NCBI GenBank assembly: GCA_965206975.1
Contig: OZ242253.1
Span: 248,001-312,000, forward strand
DNA: 64,000 bases
Direction of reading: 5' to 3'
Source of the DNA: JAAXGI01 sp965206975
GTDB taxonomy: Bacteria; Gemmatimonadota; Gemmatimonadetes; Longimicrobiales; Gaopeijiaceae
A program made the position numbers and the translations under genes. The notes beneath the pieces are model-generated. The model did no database searches. It saw only the letters and a program-made list of their open reading frames with translations, and was not told where the DNA came from. Shown piece after piece: positions 51,241 to 60,163 of this stretch. Every line of letters starts with the position of its first letter. Within the stretch, counting starts at the first letter, position 1.

Positions 51241-52879
51241 CAGCCTGTCGGACTTAGCGTCTGGATGTTCTATAGTTCGGGTGTGGTGGTGTGCGGTCTT
51301 ACGAGACGACTGAGGTGATGGGGATGGCGAAGTTTGTGGAGGGAGACACCTCCCAGCTGTATCTACTGCCGGTGGATATACGGGACTGGGTGCCGGCGGA
51401 CGATATGGCGCATTTCGTGCTGGAGGCGGTGGAGCGGGTTGCGATGTCGGCGTTCCAGGTAAACGAGCGGGGGACGGGTTCGGCGCAGTACCACCCGCGG
51501 AGGATGCTGGCATTGCTGGTGTACTGCTACGCGAACGGGATTTTCGGATCGAGGCGGATCGAGCGGGCGACGTACCGGGATGTGGGGGTTCGCTATGTGG
51601 CGGCGAACTGCCATCCGGACCACGATACGATCTGCAGGTTTCGGCGCAGGAACTTCGAGGCGGTCGGGGAGGCGTTCCTGGAGGTTCTTTTGATGGCCAG
51701 GGAGCTGAAGCTGCTGCGGGTGGGGACGGTGAGCGTGGACGGGACGAAGGTGGACGCGAACGCGAACAGGCACAGGAGCATCCGCTATGACCGGGCACGG
51801 GAGTTGCGGGAGCAGCTGCGCGGGGAGATCGGGGAGCTGCTGGCGCAGGCGGAACGAGCGGACAGGCGGGACGCGCCGGAGGCGCAGCGGTTGCCGGAGG
51901 CGCTGTCTCGGCGCGAGAAGCTGAGTGTGAAGCTGGACAAGGCGTGCGCGGAGTTGGAGCGGCGTGCCAAGGCGCGGGCTGCGTCGGAGCGGGCGGAGTA
52001 CGAGCGCAAGGTGGCGGCACGGGAGGCTCGCCCGGGGAACCGCAAGGGTCGGAGGATCAAGCGGCCAGTGGAGGAGCCGCGGGCGGAGGAGCAGATCAAT
52101 TTGACGGATGTCGACAGTGCGCTGATGCGCAGGAGCAGGCGCCATGAGTACCGCCAGGCGTACAACGCGCAGGCGGTGGTGGACGCGGACGGCAGCCAGT
52201 TGGTGCTGGGGAGCAGGGTGAGTTCGTGTGCGAGCGACCGGGGGGAGTTGGTGGCGGACGTGGACGCGGTCCCGGCGGCGTTGGGAACGCCGGGCCGGGT
52301 GTTGGCGGACAACGGTTACGCGACGGGCAGCGAGGTGGCGCGACTGCAGGGGCGCGGTGCGGAGGTGCTGGTGGCGACCACGGCGCAAGGCACGCGGCGC
52401 AAGCACGATTTCCGGCCGGAGCCGGAGCCGGCGAAGGCGAAGGAACCGTCGGCGGAGTGGATCCGGTCGATGCGCGAGACGATGGCACTGCCGGAGCAGC
52501 GGGCGCATTACCGGTTGCGCAAGCAGACCGTGGAGCCGGTGTTCGGGATTGTGAAGCAGGCGATGGGATTCCGGCAGTTTCTGCTGCGCGGTCTCAAGAA
52601 GGTGGAGGGCGAGTGGGCCTTGGTCACGCTGGCTTACAACTGCCGGCGCATGAACAACCTGAAATGGGCGTGACCGGATCCTGCAGGGAGGTGATTACGA
52701 CCGCTACCCGCCCCCAATACACGTCAAGGAAGGCTGGGGTGCGACAACGCCCCACGATCCGCCCGCCCGGCAATGCCCGCGGAATCTGACACCTGAGCCG
52801 GGCTCTCGCCGTCGCCGACGGTAAAAAACGCCGGGGCCCCTTCTGAACCCCTGGTATCGGGCCCAAGTCCGACAGGCTG
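51241..52879 (+). mobile_element. Complete IS1182-family insertion sequence
   Basis: 1639 bp. The ends are perfect 15-bp inverted repeats (CAGCCTGTCGGACTT at 51241 and its complement ending at 52879). It is flanked by CTAG on both sides (51237-51240 and 52880-52883), a four-base target duplication. It carries one transposase gene. Clean ends and restored host frame indicate a recent insertion, the only intact IS in the window. Confidence 0.95.
51318..52673 (+). CDS. IS1182-family transposase
   Basis: About 451 aa from the ATG at 51318. The N-terminal DUF772-type helical domain (YHPRRMLALLVYCYANGIFG, then SRRIERATYRDVGVRYVAAN and HPDHDTICRFRRRNF) is followed by the DDE core. The first Asp lies in VSVDGTKVDANANRH, the second in VLADNGYATGSEV and the Glu in TVEPVFGIVKQAMGFRQFL. 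A long basic coiled-coil insertion lies in between. Frame, triad and both IS ends are intact, so it is probably active. Confidence 0.93.
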   Translation: MGMAKFVEGDTSQLYLLPVDIRDWVPADDMAHFVLEAVERVAMSAFQVNERGTGSAQYHPRRMLALLVYCYANGIFGSRRIERATYRDVGVRYVAANCHPDHDTICRFRRRNFEAVGEAFLEVLLMARELKLLRVGTVSVDGTKVDANANRHRSIRYDRARELREQLRGEIGELLAQAERADRRDAPEAQRLPEALSRREKLSVKLDKACAELERRAKARAASERAEYERKVAAREARPGNRKGRRIKRPVEEPRAEEQINLTDVDSALMRRSRRHEYRQAYNAQAVVDADGSQLVLGSRVSSCASDRGELVADVDAVPAALGTPGRVLADNGYATGSEVARLQGRGAEVLVATTAQGTRRKHDFRPEPEPAKAKEPSAEWIRSMRETMALPEQRAHYRLRKQTVEPVFGIVKQAMGFRQFLLRGLKKVEGEWALVTLAYNCRRMNNLKWA

Positions 52880-52883
52880 CTAG

Positions 52884-53748
52884 CCTGGCGTTTCGCGCGC
52901 AGCACGTGAGCTTCAACACCTTCAACCTCAGGCTCGCTCGCCAGTTCCGGGTATGGAACGATCGGCTGACCAGGGGCGGTGCCCTGACCCGCCAGCCGGC
53001 AGGGTATTCGGGTAGGGTCGGGGTCGAAACGGATCGGCGCAAACCCTGGCAGGTGAGCGCCGCCTTCGATTTCCAGGAAGACTCGGCGGACGGATGGAGC
53101 CGCCGAGGCGAGGTGGGCCTCGGCGTGCGCTTCCTGGAGATTGTCGAAGTCCAGGCTGGCCCGAGCGTGACCCGAACTCGAGCGGCCGCGCAGTACGTGA
53201 CGACCGTTTCGGATCCTGCCGCGGTTCCGACTTTCGGAGAGCGCTACGTCTTCGCCCCGCTGGAGCAGACGACGGTGGCCGTGGAGACACGCCTCAACGT
53301 CACCTTCACGCCGAACCTCACCTTCGAGCTATATGCCCAGCCGTTCGTTTCGGGTGGAGAGTATGGGGATTTGATGGAGTTGCAGTCCCCGAGAACTTTC
53401 GATTTCCGGATCTATGGGCGGGACGTAGGCTCGGTGAGGCGGGAAAGCGACGGGCGTCATACCGTCCATCCCGACGGCACGGGCAACCGAAGCTTTCAGA
53501 TCGACCCCCTCGACTTCAACTTCCGCGCACTGCTCGGAAACGCGGTGCTCAGATGGGAATGGCGTCCCGGTAGCACTCTATTCCTAGTGTGGCAGCAGAC
53601 CCGCTCCGAGGAGCTACTGGATACCGCATCCCCGGAAGCGGCTGGACAGGTCGGTTCCTTCCGGCTCGGTCCCGACACGCGTGCCCTGTTCGGCCTAAGG
53701 CCGGACAACCTCTTCATGCTGAAGGTTACCTACTGGCTGAACCCCTGA
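52884..53748 (+). pseudogene. DUF5916 outer-membrane protein, C-terminal part
   Basis: It continues the frame of 49331-51240 as SLAFRAQHVSFNTFNLRLAR after IS removal. Barrel strands run through FNTFNLRLARQFRV, VTFTPNLTFELYAQPFV, LGNAVLRWEWRPGSTLFLVW, ending with PDNLFMLKVTYWLNP. Translation from the GTG at 52906 would give a 280-aa partial barrel without signal peptide. The pair is therefore inactive unless the IS leaves. Confidence 0.9.
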
Positions 53749-53985
53749 GTGCCCCCACCTCTACCGAATGGTCTCCGGCGCGCCGCGAGCTACCAGCTCC
53801 ACCTCAGGCTGGCCGAATATTGGTCCCCGCGACCCGGTGTCCCAGGCACATTCCGGTGCCGGCATGAGACGCAGGACGGTCATCGGAAGCGCGCGCGCCC
53901 GAGAGATACGGCTAACGGCTAGCGTCCCCTCCAATAAGCGCTAACTCGCGTAGTGGATTAGGGAAGTGACGGTCCGCTATCCCAG

Positions 53986-54300
53986 TGGTTCTGGCGTCGG
54001 TACTCGCGACTCACAGAAACCACGTCTACATCGACCGATCCTGGGTGGTCTACGAGGACTAGGTGCTGGAGGACCTGAGCACGTGGACGGGCTTGATCGA
54101 GCAATACCCCGACAACTTCGTGGCCGGATCAGATGCGGTTGGGCGCTACGAGGGGTCCGAGGGTACCGTCCGCCGGTACGATCGGCTCCTATCGAGACTC
54201 ACCACTGGCGCTGCCAAGAAAGTGGCCCGGGACAACATCCCGCGAATCATGTCGGAGGACGGGACCACCCTGGATCCCGGTTACGTCTATGCAGAAGAGG
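53986..54300 (+). pseudogene. Amidohydrolase (TIM-barrel) remnant with amber codon
   Basis: One frame reads VLASVLATHRNHVYIDRSWV, then VYED, TAG at 54060-54062, then VLEDLSTWTGLIEQYPDNFV, AGSDAVGRYEGSEGTVRRYD and ARDNIPRIM. The AGSDAVG segment carries the metal-ligand Asp of amidohydrolase-2-type barrels, and LL...KVARDNI is the terminal helix. A Tyr codon probably became TAG. The N-terminal part is absent and the region 53749-53985 shows nothing. Confidence 0.65.
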
Positions 54301-54334
54301 CCTATACGCGGAGAGGAAGTCCCGACCGGTCGGT

Positions 54335-54400
54335 GGACGCGACGATTTCGTCAACATCCGCGGCAACGGCTACCGGATGCGGGCCCGCTCCCAACTCTGA
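54335..54400 (+). pseudogene. IS21 istB C-terminal scrap
   Basis: DDFVNIRGNGYRMRARSQL followed by a stop is the same IstB-like tail seen at 6537-6640. Only about 20 codons remain. Confidence 0.45.
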
Positions 54401-54492
54401 AAAACGCTGCACCCCCGAGGGCGAACCACCCGCCCCACTCGTTCCAGCGCGTAGCCTCCGGCGGGAGGAGACCCCCGACCACGTGGGGGTTT

Positions 54493-56248
54493 TCAGCCGA
54501 CGTTGACATCGTCTGAGGAACCGGCCGGCGCGCAAAGCTGATCCACCCACAGATCCACGGGCTCGAAAGCATCGACGTCCACCAGCCCCAGGTCCGTGAT
54601 CTTTAGCGCCGGGATGACCTCGAGACCCAGGAAAGACATGGCCGCAAACGGGTCGTGTAGGGGTGATCCGAGCGTCCGGGCCGACTCCACAACGTTGTCG
54701 AGCGAAGCCTTGATCGCCTCGATGGACGCCTCCGACATGAGCCCTCCGACCGGCAAGGCCAGCGATGCCAGTATGCGATCGCCGTCGGCGACGACCAGGC
54801 CACCTCGGAGCTCCGCGACGGCCCGTACGGCGCTACGCATGGAGGTGTCGTCCACCCCGATCACGATGATGTTGTGATGATCATGGGCCACCGTGCCCGC
54901 GATGGCTCCCCTCCGAAGCCCGATCCCGGTGACCAGGCCGAGGCCCACGCGCCCACTTCCACTGTGACGCTCCACGACCGCGATCTTGAGAAGATCCCGG
55001 TCTGTGTCGGTCGCCACCTCGTCCCCGGCGGTCGCGGGCGTTACGGCCTCGGCGCCCGTAACGAGCTGGTCGGGAACCGCCCGGATGACGCGCACCTGCC
55101 CCGTCCGCTTCGAAATGGAGAAGTCGAGGGCGTCGTCCCGGACCGCCATGGAGGGCGTCGGCGGGGGAGGGCAGTGGGTCGCCGCCTGCCACAAGGCTCT
55201 GCCCCCCTTCGCCACCAGCTTCCCGCCTGAGAACACGATTCCAGCCCACAGATCGTCGAGTGACGAGACGACGACCAGATCGGCACGACGCCCGGGCGCG
55301 ATGGCCCCTCGGTCGTGAAGCCCGAAGTACTCCGCCGGGTTCAGCGTGGCGAGTCCGATGGCTTCGACCGGATCAACCCCCTCCGCGACGAGCGTCCTGA
55401 GCATGTCGTCGATACCGCCCTTGTCTAGCAGGTCGGCAGCGTGTCGATCGTCCGTGCAGAGAGCGATCCGGCGTCGCGAGCCCGGGGACAGTGCGGGAAG
55501 GAGCGCCAGCAGGTTGCTGGCGTTGGTGGCCTCGCGGAAGAAGACCCAGAGTCCGCGACGCAGCTTCTCCTCGGCTTCTTGGGCGGTCGTGCACTCGTGG
55601 TCTGACCGCGGGCCGGATGCCACGTAGGCGTTCAGCGCCTTTCCACTGACGCCCGGCGCGTGCCCGTCGGACTACGCGGCCGCTGAATGCGGCGAGCTTC
55701 TCGAGTACCTCGGGGGCCCCCTGGATCGCGCCGGGATAGTTCATGAGCTCTGCGAGGCCGAGCACCCGCGGGTGGTCGAGCGAGGCGAGATCCTCCGCCC
55801 CCAGAACCGCTCCCGCCGTTCCCATGTGGGTCGCCGGCACGCACGAGCTCGCCATCACGAAGGTCGTGAGCGGCAGCCCCTCGCTGGCCGCAAGCATGTA
55901 GCGGATGCCTTCGAGACCGTGGACGTTGGCGATCTCGTGGGGATCGGAGACTACCGTTGTCGTGCCGCGCGGCACGACCGCCCGGGCGAACTCTGGCGGT
56001 GTGGCCAGGCTGGACTCGATGTGTACGTGAGCGTCAATGAGGCCGGGGAGCACGAACTGCCCGCCTAGGTCGAGAGTCTCCTGGGCGTCGTAGCCCGGGC
56101 CGACGCCCGCGATCCAGGCACCGGAGAGGACGACGTCCGTCTCCTCCACCTCTTCCGTCAGGACGTTCACGACCCGTCCGTTCGTCAGTCGGATGTCCGC
56201 GGGACGATCCCCTCGCGCTACCGCTAGCAGCGTCGGAAGGTCGGTCAC
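54493..56248 (-). pseudogene. ade: Adenine deaminase with one-base frameshift
   Basis: It starts at GTG 56248: TDLPTLLAVARGDRPADIRL, then GLIDAHVHIESSLATPPEFA (HxH metal site), TTTVVSDPHEIANVHGLEGI and VMASSCVPATHMGTAGAVLG. At about 55672 an extra C shifts the frame; the correct continuation is DGHAPGVSGKALNAYVASGP, then SDHECTTAQEAEEKLRRGLW, LCTDDRHAADLLDKGGIDDM and, at the end, AGTVAHDHHNIIVIGVDD. All hallmarks of adenine deaminase (adenine to hypoxanthine plus ammonia, purine salvage) are present except for this single indel. It may be an assembly error. It overlaps an upstream small gene by GTGA. Confidence 0.9.
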
Positions 56249-56508
56249 GTGGCAATCATACTTTCCGGGCTCACGACTGCGCCCCCGGCGTCCGGTCCTC
56301 TGAACGTGGGATGCGAACACACGTAGACGACCTCCGGCTCGATCGCCTCGCTGGGGTCTGCTCCGAGATTGCGTTTCCGCAGCCGATGTCGCGCCGCCCA
56401 GCGGATCCGCATGTCCTCGTCGATCGGCGAAACGTAGTCATATACGGGTGGGTCTCTCGTGCCGCTCCTTGTGTCCGCGATCCGTGCCCGGTACCCGACA
56501 TCGGGCAA
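56245..56508 (-). CDS. Short unassigned gene coupled to ade
   Basis: An 87-aa frame whose TGA overlaps the ade GTG (GTGA). PVYDYVSPIDEDMRIRWAAR, then HRLRKRNLGADPSEAIEPEV and VYVCSHPTFRGPD look like real protein, but the first about 20 residues do not. It may be the tail of a larger lost gene. I do not recognise it. Confidence 0.4.
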   Translation of the reverse strand: MPDVGYRARIADTRSGTRDPPVYDYVSPIDEDMRIRWAARHRLRKRNLGADPSEAIEPEVVYVCSHPTFRGPDAGGAVVSPESMIAT

Positions 56509-56701
56509 TTGAACGAAGGAGTGGTACTGGCGTAGCGTGTAAAAGACATGACTTGAGCTGACAGGCGGCGTTCGTCGTGGTTCACGAACCGTCCGGTTGC
56601 TATGCTACGCTGAGCATCTTCTCCTTGGCTAGGGGGAGACTGTCCAGGAAGGTGTAGTTGGATGCGGCCAAGACCCCGTGGAAGCACGGCCTAGGTGAGC
56701 G

Positions 56702-57212
56702 ATGATGGCACCGAGCCAGCCTGAGCGTATCGACCTCTACGACGCGGGATCAAACCCTCTGGGCAGGACGGTCCGCCGCGGAGAGCCCTTGGCTCCGGGC
56801 GAGTATCACCTGGTCGTGCAGGTTTGGGTCCGGAACTCCCGAGGCGAGTTTCTCATCCAGAAGCGTCGATTGGGTCTGGACGAGGCTCCCGGCCTCTGGG
56901 CGGCGACCGCAGGTTGGGTTGCCGCGGGAGAGGACTCCTTGGAGGGTGCCGTTCGCGAGCTCGAGGAAGAACTGGGAATCCGGGCAAGCCCGAACGAACT
57001 GAGTGAGAGTGGTCCTGAAGAGGGCGGTCGGCACCACCGTCGGCAGTGCCTGGCTGCTGGAGCGCGATGTCCCTCTGGAGGAGCTCTCTCCCGATCCCGA
57101 TGAGGTGGCTGAGACGACGTGGGCGACGGAGGATGAGATCCGAAGCATGGTACGAGACGGTGAGTTCTTCGACTATGGAGACGAGTACTTCCAGAAGCTC
57201 TTTCGGATGTGA
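56702..57212 (+). CDS. Nudix hydrolase, one-base frameshift
   Basis: It starts at 56702: ERIDLYDAGSNPLGRTVRRG, then EYHLVVQVWVRNSRGEFLIQ and the Nudix box GWVAAGEDSLEGAVRELEEE followed by LGI. Near 57003 the frame changes: the literal one becomes Ser/Gly-rich and ends at 57103, while the next frame continues VLKRAVGTTVGSAWLLERDV, then EVAETTWATEDEIRSMVRDG and GDEYFQKLF, the family-like end. The opening DLYD...GR-x-x-RG and the ending resemble the YfcD/isopentenyl-diphosphate-isomerase-like Nudix branch. It cleaves nucleoside-diphosphate-linked or similar substrates. Confidence 0.8.
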
Positions 57213-57323
57213 CAGAGTCCCGGAGTGGTCGGACGGGACCCATCTGTGAAGGATCGCGTAGGAACCTTCATCCCCGTGGTACGATGGCGTAGGCTTCGAG
57301 TGTCGGCTAAGGAGGCCATTCCC

Positions 57324-57716
57324 ATGCCCCGCAAGTCCCTCGGTGTTAGCCTGGTTTTCGGCCTGACCACTCTGCTCTGGGTCGCCCCGTCCGAGAGTGC
57401 TGACCCACTGCAGGAGGTAACCGTGCTGGGCCAGATCCTGGACGGTAGCTCGGGTGATCCGCTATCGCACGTGGAGGTTCGAGTCGAAGGGACCGCACTG
57501 GCCGGCCTTACGGATGCGAATGGCGGCTTCGTCTTGGAAGGAGTGCCGGCGGGACAGTACCAGCTCCTGTTCCGTCACAACTGCTACTATCCGACCCGTG
57601 TAGAAGTCACGGTGCCGGAGAGCTCCCCGAGGCCGATTGTGCTGCGGCTCTCGCTGCCGTTGGCTAGCGAGGAGTCAGCAGCAGGGAGCTGCTTCCTACA
57701 GTTCGCGCCTAGCTGA
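57324..57716 (+). CDS. Secreted carboxypeptidase-regulatory-like domain protein
   Basis: A 130-aa product starting at ATG 57324 with RBS AAGGAGG (57309-57315). Signal peptide (VSLVFGLTTLLWVAPSESA), then VTVLGQILDGSSGDPLSHVE, VRVEGTALAGLTDANGGFVL and EGVPAGQYQLLFRHNCYYPT. This is a CarboxypepD_reg/CNA-B-like beta-sandwich as found at the N-terminus of TonB-dependent receptors, here alone. Periplasmic or extracellular binding module; partner unknown. Intact. Confidence 0.8.
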   Translation: MPRKSLGVSLVFGLTTLLWVAPSESADPLQEVTVLGQILDGSSGDPLSHVEVRVEGTALAGLTDANGGFVLEGVPAGQYQLLFRHNCYYPTRVEVTVPESSPRPIVLRLSLPLASEESAAGSCFLQFAPS

Positions 57717-57760
57717 GAGATCGGGGTGGCCGGTTCGGACGAGGACTGAGTAAGAGCCTC

Positions 57761-58180
57761 ATGCCGGGTATCCAACCCTTTTCGGAGGGCCACATCGAGC
57801 CGGCGGTTCGGCTCGGGAATGACACCGAACACATCGGTGTCAGCCCTCCTGATGACCCGGTTCACTTGGCGGCTTTCCCGGCTCGCAACCCCGGTTTCAG
57901 CTTTGTTGCGGCGGAGGACAGGGAGCTCGTCGGCGCGTGCCCCTGCGGGCACGACGGACGTCGCGGGTACATCCATCACCTGTGGGTCGCTCGCTCTCAT
58001 CGTAGGAGTTGTTTCGGGTGCAAGCTCCTGGAGAAGTGCCTGAACGCCCTGCGAGAGGCCGGTGTTCAGAAATGCCACGCCTTCGTCTTCCACGCGAATC
58101 CCTGTGGTGAGTTGCTCTGGGAGCCACAAGGCTGGGCGCGGCGTGATGACCTCGTTGTCTTTTCTATGTATTCGAGGTGA
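57761..58180 (+). CDS. GNAT-family N-acetyltransferase
   Basis: A 139-aa product. FSFVAAEDRELVGACPCGHD, then RRGYIHHLWVARSHRRSCFG and CKLLEKCLNALREAGVQKCH, FVFHANPCGELLWEPQGWAR. The pattern of strand, V-x-x-x-x-R pyrophosphate loop and the F-x-x-N...W-x-x-GW end is GNAT. The acetyl-CoA loop is degenerate (RRSCFGCK in place of R-G-x-G-x-G/A), which may weaken cofactor binding. It overlaps the start of the peptidase gene by four bases. Confidence 0.8.
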   Translation: MPGIQPFSEGHIEPAVRLGNDTEHIGVSPPDDPVHLAAFPARNPGFSFVAAEDRELVGACPCGHDGRRGYIHHLWVARSHRRSCFGCKLLEKCLNALREAGVQKCHAFVFHANPCGELLWEPQGWARRDDLVVFSMYSR

Positions 58181-59175
58181 AGGCACCCACCCTGAAACCT
58201 GGGGATCACATCGGCATTGTGAGCCCGTCATGGGGCAGTGCCGGGCTCTTTCCGCACCGGGTAGAAAACGGTATCAAGCAGCTGGAACACCTGGGATTCC
58301 AGGTGAAGCTGGGGCGCCATGCTCTGAATTCGAGAGGTATCGTCTCGGATTCTGCCGAGAACCGGGTGAGCGATCTCCATGAGATGTTCAGAGACCCCGA
58401 CGTACGCCTGATTCTGGCTGCGATCGGTGGTGATCACTCTTGCCATCTGCTGCCACTACTCGACTTCGACCTCATTGCGGAGAATCCCAAGATCCTTATG
58501 GGTTACTCGGACATCACCGTCCTCAACGTCGCCGTCTGGCGCGAAACGGGACTTGTGACCCTCAACGGGCCTTCCCTCCTTCCCGACTTCGCCGAATATC
58601 CGGAGATGCTAGAGTACACCCGCTCTGCATTTCTCCGAGCGGTTTGCCAGCCCCGTCCGATTGGTCAGGTCATGCCTTCTCCCTGGTGGACCGAGGAGGT
58701 TCTGGACTGGAACGAGAAGAGAGATCTGGAGCGGCCTCGTGAGGGAGAGCCGTCGGCAGGTTGGACCTGGTTGAAGAATGGTATTGCAGAGGGTGTGTTG
58801 GTTGGAGGGTGCCTAGAGTCCCTTCAGCATCTTAGGGGAACCCGCTTCTGGCCGAGCCTCAAGGACTCCATTCTCTTTATCGAAACCTCGGGACAGGCAC
58901 CGCCTCCAGCCTGGGTAGACGGCACGCTGATGGACTACGAGAACATGGGCGTTTTCTCACAGTTGAGCGGACTGCTGGTAGGACGTCCGATGAGATACTC
59001 CACCGAGCAGCGGCAACAGCTTCGCGATGTGGTGCTTGAACGGACCCGCCGCTTCAGCTTCCCGATCATCATGGAGATGGACTTCGGGCATACGGCGCTG
59101 CTCCCCCTGGGGTGCCGTGCCCGGATCGATTCGGATAGGCGGGCGTTTGAGATCGTCGAGGCAGCCGTCGCGTAG
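58177..59175 (+). CDS. LD-carboxypeptidase family (S66, MccF-like) protein
   Basis: A 332-aa product with a GTG start at 58177 overlapping the GNAT stop. LKPGDHIGIVSPSWGSAGLF, then RLILAAIGGDHSCHLLPLLD and ILMGYSDITVLNVAV (nucleophile Ser in GYSD). The C-terminal half has EGVLVGGCLESLQHLRGTRF, with Glu of the triad in FIETSGQ, and His in EMDFGHTALLPLG. The S66 family includes murein LD-carboxypeptidases and microcin-C self-immunity peptidases. The coupling with a GNAT suggests an MccF/acetylase-like detoxification pair; that is inference. Confidence 0.88.
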   Translation: MKAPTLKPGDHIGIVSPSWGSAGLFPHRVENGIKQLEHLGFQVKLGRHALNSRGIVSDSAENRVSDLHEMFRDPDVRLILAAIGGDHSCHLLPLLDFDLIAENPKILMGYSDITVLNVAVWRETGLVTLNGPSLLPDFAEYPEMLEYTRSAFLRAVCQPRPIGQVMPSPWWTEEVLDWNEKRDLERPREGEPSAGWTWLKNGIAEGVLVGGCLESLQHLRGTRFWPSLKDSILFIETSGQAPPPAWVDGTLMDYENMGVFSQLSGLLVGRPMRYSTEQRQQLRDVVLERTRRFSFPIIMEMDFGHTALLPLGCRARIDSDRRAFEIVEAAVA

Positions 59176-59861
59176 ATGCGCCGGTCACATCGTTACTACG
59201 ATGAGCGTTCTGGAGGATTCGGGCTTCCGGCCTGAGGTTTCGGTGGAGCGTCGTCGTTGATGGGCCCTATTGATTGGGTGGTCTGCGGTTGTGTGACCGG
59301 GGCCCTTGACCTCGGTGCGGACCATCGGACGTTGGATACAGATCGGTGTAGTAACCATCTCGTTCTTGTCTGAGCGAGGAATCCAGTTACGTCGTTTGCG
59401 TCGAGTTCACCGAGACTCAGTGCGGCACCGAGCCCGGTGTTCCTGCCGAAGGAGTGGTATACCTCCATCCACTCGGGACTGAGGTGCCATAGGGATGGCT
59501 CATCGCAGCGGGTGTCGCCGAAGTCCCAAGGGAGACACTTGATCATCAGAAGCGGCTTCCAGGTCGATCAGTCCTGGCGATCCACGGCGATGGCCTTTGC
59601 CCCGCCCCTCAATGAGGTGTCACTTAGGTCGTCTTTTCCGAATCTCGGTATTGATGCGGGAGCAACTCGTCGAATCGGACGCCTCCATCTCCTGCGATGA
59701 GTGGGCAGGGGTCCGGCAAGGCCGGTGGCAGCAAGATTCGGCCATCAATTGGCTTCCAGCTCCAATTCAGTCCTCAGATGCGTCTCCATCGACCAGCCCA
59801 CCACCCTGGTGGCTCCAAGCATCCCACTACAGCTAGGTAGACGCTTGCTAAGCAGGGGCTA
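59176..59861. other. No supported gene
   Basis: A minus-strand frame (59196-59546) starts IKCLPWDFGDTRCDEPSLWH and might be a decayed gene, but it turns into Arg/Pro-rich sequence and matches nothing I know. The remainder is featureless up to the relB promoter. Confidence 0.4.
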
Positions 59862-59873
59862 TTGTAGCTACAA
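59862..59873 (+). promoter_or_regulatory. Palindromic operator upstream of relB-yafQ
   Basis: TTGTAGCTACAA is a perfect 12-bp palindrome 32 bp before the relB start, in the AT-rich stretch that must contain the promoter. RelB/DinJ-type antitoxins bind such sites. Confidence 0.65.
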
Positions 59874-59904
59874 AGATACTAACAAAATTAAGAGGAGGAC
59901 CACG

Positions 59905-60162
59905 TTGAGGAAGGATACGGTCGTGCGCGCCAGGATCGATAGCGACACCAAGGGGCGAGCCACGGAGGCTCTCCAGGCCATGGGCTTGTCAGTCTCCGAT
60001 GCGATCCGCCTGCTGCTGCTGCGGGTGGCCGACGAGAAGAGACTGCCCTTCGCCGTCCAAGTCCCCAACCCGGCGACTGTCAAGGCCATGAAGGAATTGG
60101 ACGAGGGCAAGGGCCAGCGCTTCGACTCCGCCGAAAAACTGTTCCGGGATCTCGACATCTGA
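59905..60162 (+). CDS. RelB/DinJ-type antitoxin
   Basis: An 85-aa product with a TTG start at 59905 chosen because AGGAGG (59892-59897) lies at ideal distance and the domain begins there: KDTVVRARIDSDTKGRATEA, then LQAMGLSVSDAIRLLLLRVA (the RelB/DinJ RHH), DEKRLPFAVQVPNPATVKAM and a typical acidic end (GQRFDSAEKLFRDLDI). It is followed by yafQ after one base. Confidence 0.9.
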   Translation: MRKDTVVRARIDSDTKGRATEALQAMGLSVSDAIRLLLLRVADEKRLPFAVQVPNPATVKAMKELDEGKGQRFDSAEKLFRDLDI

Positions 60163-60163
60163 C

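Noticed and set aside
54470..54495. Hairpin ACCCCC...GGGGGT followed by TTTT as terminator
   Set aside because: It would terminate plus-strand transcripts, but only gene scraps lie there; for ade on the minus strand the T-run is on the wrong side.
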